Program-made: the position numbers and the translations under genes
Shown: piece after piece, positions 9,669 through 18,800 of the stretch
Layout: every line of letters starts with the position of its first letter
Position numbering within the stretch: position 1 is the stretch's first letter
Notes under the pieces: generated by a model
Told to the model about the DNA's origin: nothing
The model's database searches: none
Seen by the model: only the letters and a program-made list of their open reading frames with translations
Assembly: GCA_021160885.1 (NCBI GenBank)
Contig: JAGHBR010000002.1
Coordinates: 1 to 22,405 of the forward strand
Source of the DNA: Caldisericaceae bacterium
GTDB taxonomy: Bacteria; Calditrichota; Calditrichia; Calditrichales; Calditrichaceae
Length of the DNA stretch: 22,405 nt
Reading direction: 5' to 3'

Positions 9669-9702
9669 TTTTCAGGTCATTTAATTTTTTAGGGCCTGAA
9701 AA
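9669..9702 (-). promoter_or_regulatory. Possible hairpin (8-bp perfect inverted repeat) in the leader of the acyltransferase-like gene
   Basis: TTTTCAGG at 9669-9676 is the exact reverse complement of CCTGAAAA at 9695-9702, with an AT-rich 18-nt spacer. It lies about 60 bp upstream of the ATG at 9610. The stem is AT-rich, and no uninterrupted T-run follows on the minus strand, so it is a weak candidate for a terminator, attenuator or operator. Chance is not excluded. Confidence 0.25.
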
Positions 9703-9785
9703 CCTTTTTCCTACAGAAAACGCTGTGCAGTCATTTACAAAGGGAACTTTACGGGAAATTTGAATGAAGATTATTGAATCCCTAC

Positions 9786-9845
9786 CTTCCCATTCGCCCC
9801 CTTGACCTTTAAACGCTTAACTCTTTCCCCCTTAACCGTTTTCAA
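9786..9845. repeat. Degenerate 15-bp tandem repeat (about four units)
   Basis: On the plus strand, units begin at 9786, 9801, 9816 and 9831. They read CTTCCCATTCGCCCC, CTTGACCTTTAAACG, CTTAACTCTTTCCCC and CTTAACCGTTTTCAA. The CTT(A/G)AC core recurs exactly every 15 bp in the last three; the first shares only CTT and the C-rich end. A period of 15 keeps frame: the minus strand reads as five-residue units rich in Val-Lys, but there is no convincing start or ribosome site for a peptide. Confidence 0.45.
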
Positions 9846-9898
9846 AAAGAAATGAATAGCTTCCTCCTCCTCTGCATTCTTGTGTTTAAAAGATTATC

Positions 9899-12800
9899 TT
9901 ATTTTTTTCTTTTCTGTTGTCGCATTCGTAATTGTTGCATTCGACTGGTTGCCTCGCGTTGCCTGGAAGCCCGTTCCATGGAACGAGCCAGTTCTTCACT
10001 TTTGGCTCCCTGATTTTCCAGATATTGTGCTAAGCCATGGATGGTCGGATATTTAAAAATATCGACCACGTCTAAAACAATATCCAGCTCGTCTTTTAAT
10101 TTACCCTGAATTTGAATGACGCCTAACGAATGACCGCCTAAGTCAAAGAACGAATCATAGATGCTAATCTCATCAATTTGTAGCACTTCTTTCCAGATGT
10201 TGACTAATTTCCGTTCCAGATTGGTCTGAGGTTTAATGATCTGTCGTTTTTCACTGGTTGCTTCTGGATCAGGTAAAGCGTGTTTGTCCACTTTACCGTT
10301 AGCGGTTAGCGGAAATTTTTCCATTTCAATAAAATGAGCGGGTATCATGAAATCAGGGATTTGCTGTTTTAAGAAAGTACGCAATTTGTTTTCATCATAA
10401 TTTTCATCAGGAATCAGGTAAGCCACAATGCGTACGTCGCTACCTATCTTTTTGGCAATGACAACCGCATCCTTCACCATAGAGCTGGACTCAATCACAT
10501 TCTCAATTTCACCCAGTTCAACCCGGTAACCACGAATTTTAATCTGTTCATCCACCCGATCCAGAAATTCCAGTTGGCCGTTTTTCAACAGACGCACCAG
10601 ATCACCAGTGCGGTACATTCGGTCACCTGGTGTTTCGGAATAAGGATCGGGAACAAATCGTTCGGCCGTTAAATCCGGGCGATTTAAATAACCGCGTGCT
10701 AAACCAAGTCCGGCAATGTACAGTTCTCCTGGAATGCCCATTGGTAAAGGATTCAGGTGCGCGTCCAGAATGTAGGTTCGCATGTTCTCGATTGGCGTAC
10801 CAATAGGCACAACGTATTCTGAAAAATCGTCCGGGACTTCAAAGGTTGTGGTGCAAATGGTTGCCTCTGTGGGACCATAGCCATTGACAAAGTGTTGCAC
10901 GGATTTTTTCCATTTTCGGGCAATTTCAGGTGTGCACTTTTCACCGGCTGAAACGACTACCTTGAGCGTGGGAAATTGTTCCGGATTTAGAATAGCCAGC
11001 ACCGATGGCGGTAAGGTAATGTGCGTGACCTGGTGTTTATTAATAACCGTGGTTAAGCCATTTAAAGAAAGGACATCTTCAGCTTTAATTAAGACCACCG
11101 TTCCGCCTAAGATAAGCGGTCTGAAAATTTCTTCCACCGAAGCATCAAAGCTAAAAGAAGCAAATTGTAATTGTCTGGTGTGTTCGTCGCTCCAGTACCG
11201 TTTGGCAGTAGCTAACAACGTGTTTACCAGGCCGCCATGCTGTAACATGGTTCCTTTAGGCTTGCCTGTAGAACCGGAAGTGTAAATCAAATAAGCCAGA
11301 TTGTGCGCCTCAATTGGAATCGCAGGGTTTTTTATAGAATAGTCCTTTAATTCATTTAAGGTGTCAATAAAGACCAGATTTTTACTGGAATTTAATTTTC
11401 CGGCAAAAGAGGATTTAGTCAATACTATTTTCATATCGGCATCATTGAGCATGTAGTGAATCCGATCCAGTGGATAATCCGGATCAATCGGCACGTAAGC
11501 TGCGCCGGCCTTTAGCACAGCTAACATGGTTACCACCATTTCAAAGGAGCGATCCAGACAGATGCCCACGCGTTCTTCTTTTTGAATGTTTTGAGCCAGC
11601 AGGTAATGCGCCAGTTGATTGGCCCGGGCATTCAATTCCTGATAAGTAAGAGCCTGGTCGCCTAATAGCAAGGCTTCTTTTTGCGGGAATTGTTCAACGC
11701 GTTGTTCAAAAAGTTCAATGATGGTGTTGAAAGCCGGTTTTTCAACGGTTTTGCCCTGTAGAAATTTTTGCACACTAAGAAATTCAGATTCAGTAATCAG
11801 AGACAGTCTGGCAATTTGTTCTTCTGGATTTTTCACCATCTGCTCAATCAAGTACAGGTAATGCTGGAGCATTCTTTGAATGGTGTCCTGATCAAACAGA
11901 TCCACATTGTAGCCCAACGACACAGCCAAACCTTTGCCAGATTCCACGGCCATCATGGTCAGATCAAATGGGGCTACTCCCTGTTCAAGAGACATGGACT
12001 CAATCGTCAGATTACCTAATTTTAACTGAGCTCCTTCTCGACTGAGCGCAAATTGGGACAAACCCTGGTCGTGCATTAAATGAGCCCGTTCCAGAACAAA
12101 CATGGTTTGAAAAAGAGGCGTGCGGCTGGGATCGCGCTTGGGTTGTAACTTTTCAACCAACAGAGTAAGCGGGTAATCCATGTGTTCAAATACTTCCAGA
12201 ACGGTTTGTTTAACCTGATTCAAAAATTGTCCCACGTTCTGGTAAGGATCAATCTGTACCCGCACAGGCAGTGGATTGACAAAATAACCAATGGTGCGGT
12301 TAAATTCATTTAAACTACGTCCCGCAGTCGGCGAACCAACAATGAGGTCGTTCTGGCCTGAGTAACGGTGCAGCAACAGGTAGTAAGCGCTCAAAAGAAA
12401 AGCAAAGGGGGTTAGACCATGTTTTTCGCAAAAAGCATGAACCCCATTGGAAAGTGTTTCCGGTAACCATTGAGTTTCCGTGCTGCCTTTAAATGTTTGC
12501 ACGGCAGGTCTTGGCCGATCGGTGGGTAAATTTAGTACGGGTAGTTCCCCACTTAATTTATTAGCCCAGAAGGTAAAAAGTTTATGGCCTTCTTCAGAGC
12601 TCAGGAGAGCATCCTGCCATTCAATAAAGTCTGTGTAATCTGCAGCCAGTGGTTCGAGTACCGAATCATCCCCGTCATTTTCAAATATCTGGCTCAGTTC
12701 ATCCAGTAAAACAGCCTGTGACCAGATATCGGTCACAATGTGGTGCATGACAAAAAGTAAAATGTAATCTGCACTACCACGTTTAAACAGATAAATGCGC

Positions 12801-15800
12801 ATGAGCGGCCCGTTTTCCAGATCAAAATGACTTTCCACTTCTTCCTGCAAACGGTGGCGGATTTGCTCTTCATTAAGAGCCTGAACATCTTCTTCATCAA
12901 AGAAAACCGGCATGGTGGGATGAATACGTTGGATCGGCTCGCCATTTTTAAGGTGGAATGTTGTGCGCAATGCCGGATGGCGATCAACCAGTTTCTGGAA
13001 AGCATCACGCATAAATTCGGTGTCTACTTCGGAGCGAATGCGTACTGCGTAAGCCAGATTGAAGACACTTTGCGGATTCATGGTGTGCTGAAAATACATG
13101 GCCTGTTGCCCGTGCGACAATCGGAATTCGATGGTCTCTTCGGCTTTAATGGCTCTTTGTGCAAAGCTGATTTTTTCGCTTTGTTGATCGGGACTTTCTA
13201 TTTGGTCCAGCGCCAGGTTCGTTAAATCATTAACAGAAGGTCCTTGTAAAAGAGTGGCAATTGGTACAGAAACCTCTAATTGTTTTTCAACCGTATTTTT
13301 AAGTTCAATAGCCATTAAAGAATCTATTCCAAACTGAGTCAGCGGAATTTCGTGGTTGATTTGTTTTGCAGGTACTTTAATTACTTTGGCCAAAACCTGA
13401 GACAAATAATCACGAATCACATCAAAACGGTCTTCCGGATTGAGAGCCAGCACTTCTGCCCGGGTTAAAGGTTTAAACTGCGGGCTTTTGCCCACAGCTT
13501 GATTATTTATTTCCAGAAGATCGAGTAAGAGCGGCGGAATTTGTTCCGGCGCTTTTTGAGAAAACAGATTGGCCCAGTTTGTCTCAGTAATGATTAAATG
13601 CCCTTTTTCGATCGTAATCAACTCATTTAAAATCGACCAGCGTCCAAGTGCCACCGAATGATCTGTTGGTAACGGTCCGCCCAGCTGAACGTGTAATGAA
13701 GGCAAACCGGCAGCCATGCGTTTTTTGTGCAAAGCAAGCAGGTAATGATCCATGCTGAAATTTGGCGTCTTGTTTTGCAACTCATCTTCTAATGCAAATC
13801 GGCTTACACTAATGAAGAAATCCAAGGGCAGTTCGCGGGTTTTCAGAAAAACGGCTTCAATGGTGGTGAGCTGTTCAATCAAATGTTGCGAATCGATCTG
13901 CCCCAAATTAATAATGACACCCTGGATGCCTTCCACCGAAAATGATCGATCATCTAAAACATTGACGCGACGGATTCCATTTGGCAAAGCAAATTTATCA
14001 GAATCGTTGAGCGGCACGAAATCAATGGATTGTACGCCCTGCTTGAGCATGAATTGTAGCAAGCCCAAAGTATTGACCGTTGCCGAGCCCACAACAAGGT
14101 AGCGGGCCTCAGACATGAAAACAGAGGGAACGGTTGGTTTAGTTGCTTCTTTTTGCTCTAAACTAAGCACAAATTTCTCATCAGGCGCGGATTTACCCAT
14201 TTTGTGCAAGGCCAGTCCAATCTGGTTAACGGCAAAGGTTCTGACCGGCAACGGCTGGTAAATGTTTTTTGCGATTTTTTGCTGCACTTCTTCTGAAAAA
14301 CGTTTAATTAATTGAGGCTGCTGTCTGGCCAGATTTTCCAGATCAACGGCAAAAAAGGAAACATTGTAACGCAGATGGTGATAAACGATCGATTGACCAA
14401 AGGAATCACGCGGATTCAATTCAATAAAACGGCCAAAGTCTTTAAGCAAAGCAAAACTGTTGATTACTTTTTCGTTGGAACAGGTATTGACAATAATATC
14501 TACGCCTTCATCTCCGGTAATTTGCAAGATTTCATCAATAAAGTTCAGGTCTTCGCTCAAAAACACATGCTTTACTTTTAGCGTTTTTAAGCTGTTTCGG
14601 TTTTTTAATTCCTTTACTGTGGCAAAAACGGTACAATGTTGAGCGTTGGCCACATGAATCAAAGCCTGCCCCATTGGGCTGTCGGCGTTGTGAATCAAAA
14701 CTTTGTCATCCGGTTGGATCTGGGCCAGGTAATTCAATGCGTAATGGGCTGTAAAATAATGAAAGGGCAGGGCAGCAGCCTGCTGAAAATTCAGCCCTTC
14801 CGGAATGGGGATTACCCAATGGCTGTTTACCAGTGCGTATTGTCTGAGACCATTGTGAATCAGCCCCATAACTGGTTGCCCTACTTTCAGGTGCTCTACT
14901 TTGTTGCCGATTCTGGTAACTACACCTGAAAATTCCAGGCCAATTTTGTTCAATTCGCTTAACTGATTTTCACCGGCCAGCTGCAGGTCTCTGGTGTTTA
15001 AACCCAGCGCTTTGATTTCTACTTCGATTTCGTTTTCATCAGGTTCGTAGCGCTTGGCCTGCAATTTTATTTCGCTGCTTATCGGAGCGCGAAATTGTAA
15101 CGGCATCTGACGTTTTAATCGTTCTACATAGATGTTCTTTTGACGAATAACCAGCCTTTGATCCGCGACCGGTAATTGGAAAACTTTAAACAATTGGCGT
15201 GTGTCAAAAACGTCCAGGTCAACCTGTTTCAGATTTGGTTTTTGTTTTCCATAACCAAAAAACAGATCGCTAAGCAGAGTCTGTTCAGGATCACATTTTT
15301 CGCTCAATTCATGGACCGGAAAGGCATTTTGCGTAATCAGCCAGAAATTATTAAGTTGTTGTGTAAAGACTTCGCTCAAACTGCGCAGAATCTTTTCATT
15401 TTGCACTTCGGAATTTATAGACCAGAGATAAACGGCTTCTGTATTGGCGTTTAACAGTTTTTCTAAAAGAGGGCCAGCCTGATCAATCTGGTTTTCATTA
15501 AGAACAATGGTCTGCTCGTCTAAAATTTTATTGTCATTTCCCAAAATAACAGTAAAATATTCAAAGCCTTTTGTGTTTAGATATGCAACCAATTGTTCTG
15601 TAATCGATGATTGATCTCCGAAAATAATCCATCGCGAGGCCAGCAGACGTGGTTTAGCTTCCATGTAAGACTTGTCTAATTTGTTCCAGCCCAGCGTGTA
15701 GCTGATGTTGGCTAGGGCTTCATGTAAAGGAATCGGTTTAAAGCGGAGATCATCAATTTGCATGAGCAATTTTTCGTTGTTGTCCAGCAGGCTCATTTCA

Positions 15801-18800
15801 ATGGAAACTTCACCGTTGGTGGAAACATCTTTCAGATAAACCCAAAATTCATCTTCCGGCCGGCGAAATAGTTTTAAAGATTTAATCGATTTTAAGGTAA
15901 AAGGCGGCAATGGTTGATTTGTACCGGCTAATTTTACAGCCATTAACTGAAAAGCTGTGTTGATGATCAAAGGATCAATCAGGTACGGATTATTGTCAGA
16001 AGCCCGTAACTGTGCAAGATCCAGTTTTGCTAATAGCCAATTGTCATTTTGCCACAATGCTTGCAAAGACTTTTTCAGTGTTTCAAATCTTGGTGGTAAA
16101 GACGAGATAGTGTCTTCAGAAAGAGGTTGACCTTGCTGAAGCATTTCGGTAATCGAGATTGGGGTGTCAAAATTTGAAGCAAGCTCACTATTAATGGTAC
16201 CTAAACTGTGCAATTTCCATTCATGCCAGGAATTACCACGAATTCTGCTGTAAGCCTGAAAATAGGCCTTTTTAGGAGAAACGGGGATAAGACTGAATTG
16301 CAATTCCCTATTTTGATTGTCACTTAAAGTAAACAGATTTTTGAAAACCAGATCATTCAGGGCTACCTGTCGTTGTCCGAAGATCTGTTCCGAGGCTGCG
16401 GCAGCCATTTCCAGATAGGCGGTTTCTGGCAAAAAGGAATTTTCCAGATTGACCGAGGCCATGAAAGACCTTAAGTAATTGCTGTCCAGTTTAATAGACC
16501 AGTTGGTACGAGTTGGGAAAAATGGGGAGCGTGTTTCAGTCCCAAGTAAGGGATGCGTCTCTCTTTTTTCAACACTAGTGAGGACCTCTCTGGGCTCGGT
16601 CTTTAGTTCATCCGTAATCCAGTAATGTTGTCTTTGAAATGGGTACAAAGGTAAGTCAATTAGTTGGCCTTCTTTATTGTAAAGTCTGGACCAATCAACC
16701 GGGTAACCCATGGAGTACAGAGTGGCCAGAGTGCTAAGCATGCGTCGTCTTTCGGGCTCTTTGCGATGCAAAGAAGGTAAAATAAAGGCTTCTTTCTTTT
16801 TGGTCGTCAAGTTTTGTTTTAGATAGTTTTTCAACACCGGATGTGGACCTATTTCAATAAAGATGTTGTAGCCTTTGTCAATCAACTGATCAACAGCTTG
16901 TGAAAAATGGACAAATTGCCTGACGTTTTGCGCCCAGTAATCGGCGTTGTAATCTGTTTCTTCTGCAAAATGACCACTAACCGTAGAAACGATGAGGATT
17001 TGCATTTGATGAACCTGAATGCTCTGTAAAGAATCCTTTAATTCTTCGAGATAGGCATCCATGACCGGACTGTGAAAGGCGTAATTAACCGGTAGTTTTT
17101 TGAAGAAAACATCTTTGCCTTCCAGGTCGGCTAAAACAGCGTCAATAGCCTGTTCATCACCAGAGATAACCGTTGAGGTTACACTATTATGGGCACCAAT
17201 GGACAAACGATCGGCATAGGGAGCAATCAGCTTTTGCACCTCTTCTAAAGGCAGGTCAATAGCCGCCATTTTACCCTGGCCGGTGGCTTTTTGCATTAAC
17301 CGGCTGCGGTGGAAAATGACTTTAACCGCGGTGTCTAAACTCAAAATACCGGCTACGTGTGCGGCCGCTACTTCTCCTACGCTGTGGCCTACTACGGCGT
17401 CTGGCAAAATGCCCCAGGAACGCCAGAGGGCTACTAAAGCTACCTGAATGGCAAACAGAGCAGGTTGGGCGATTTCTGTTTCATCCAGGCGCGAATGGGC
17501 TTCGTCGGCTAACAACTCTTCGGTTAATGACCAGTCTACGTATTCACTTAGCAACAGAGAAATACGGTCGATGGTGGCTTTAAAGACCGGTTCTGTTTTG
17601 TACAATTCGCGGCCCATGGCCCACCATTGTGGTCCCTGTCCCGAAAAAACATAGGCAATCTTAAAATGAAGGTTAGGATTAAATGTACCGCTAATCAGAT
17701 TACCGTTTTCTTTTTGCTCCGTAAAATCCTGTAAATTTTGCTGCAATTCTTCCTTGTTTTCGGCAATAATGGCCAGCCTCTGGTCTAAATGGCTGCGTTT
17801 TAGAGCTGCTGTGTAAAGCAGGTCGTAAAGGCTGTTAAGGTCGTTGTTTAATTTGGTTTGCACAAAACGGGACATGGAACGCGAAAAGTCTTTTAGGGCA
17901 TTTTCCGTTTTAGCGGTAAGCGGTAAAATAAAAGGCTTTTCATTAATGATTTGGCCACGTTCCGGATCAGGCGGATTGATTTCGGGCGCTTCTTCCAGAA
18001 TTACGTGAGCATTGGTTCCGCCAAAACCAAAGGCGCTTACCCCGGCCAGGCGTTTGTGCCGGGCATCTTTTTTCCATGGTACATTTTGTGTTGGAATTTG
18101 CAGTGGAGCCCCGTTCAATTTAATGTGTGGATTAAATTCTTTAAAGTGTAAATGAGCCGGAATTTGCTGATGATGAAGGGCCAGTACAGTTTTGATGAAT
18201 CCTGCAATGCCGGCTGCTGATTCCAGATGACCAATATTAGTCTTTACTGATCCCACATAAAGTGGATTTTCCGGCGAGCGATTTTGCAAAAGTACTTTTT
18301 TGATTGATTCAATTTCAATGGGATCTCCCAGGGAAGTACCTGTGCCATGAGCTTCCACATATTGGATTTGTTCCGGTTCTACTTCGGCATTGGAGAGGGC
18401 AGCTAAAATCACATTTTGCTGGGCCATACCACTTGGGGCTGTAATGCCGTTACTTTTTCCGTCCTGATTGACGGCGCTGCCGCGAATAACAGCCAGAATA
18501 CGATCGCCGTCATTAATGGCATCGCTCAAACGCTTAAGAATGACCACCCCGGCGCCTTCGCCACGGCCATAGCCGTCGGCGCTGGCATCAAAAGTTTTAC
18601 AACGTCCGTCGGGCGAAAGCATGTGGGCCTGGGAAAAAGTAATGGACAGTTCGGGAGAAAGAATCAGGTTCACGCCGCCAGCCACCGCCATGTCACAATC
18701 GCCGTTTAATAGGCTCTGGGCTGCTTCGTGCACAGCAACCAGAGAAGATGAACAGGCTGTGTCAATGGCCAGGCTTGGCCCTTGTAAATCGAACAGGTAA

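Larger units (their letters stand above)
9611..9898. other. 288-bp intergenic region upstream of the acyltransferase-like gene
   Basis: This is the largest gap between the biosynthetic genes. In the minus-strand direction it holds a purine-rich stretch (GAGGAGGAGGAAGC) just after the megasynthase stop, a degenerate 15-bp tandem repeat, an 8-bp perfect inverted repeat, and finally the AGGAG site of the downstream gene at 9614-9620. No promoter with good -35 and -10 boxes is evident, and no protein-coding gene is convincing. Confidence 0.55.

Noticed and set aside
9774..9848. A possible 24-codon minus-strand peptide starting at TTG and made of Val-Lys-rich repeats
   Set aside because: The purine-rich stretch upstream is too far from the TTG for a ribosome site, and the repeat structure explains the open frame.
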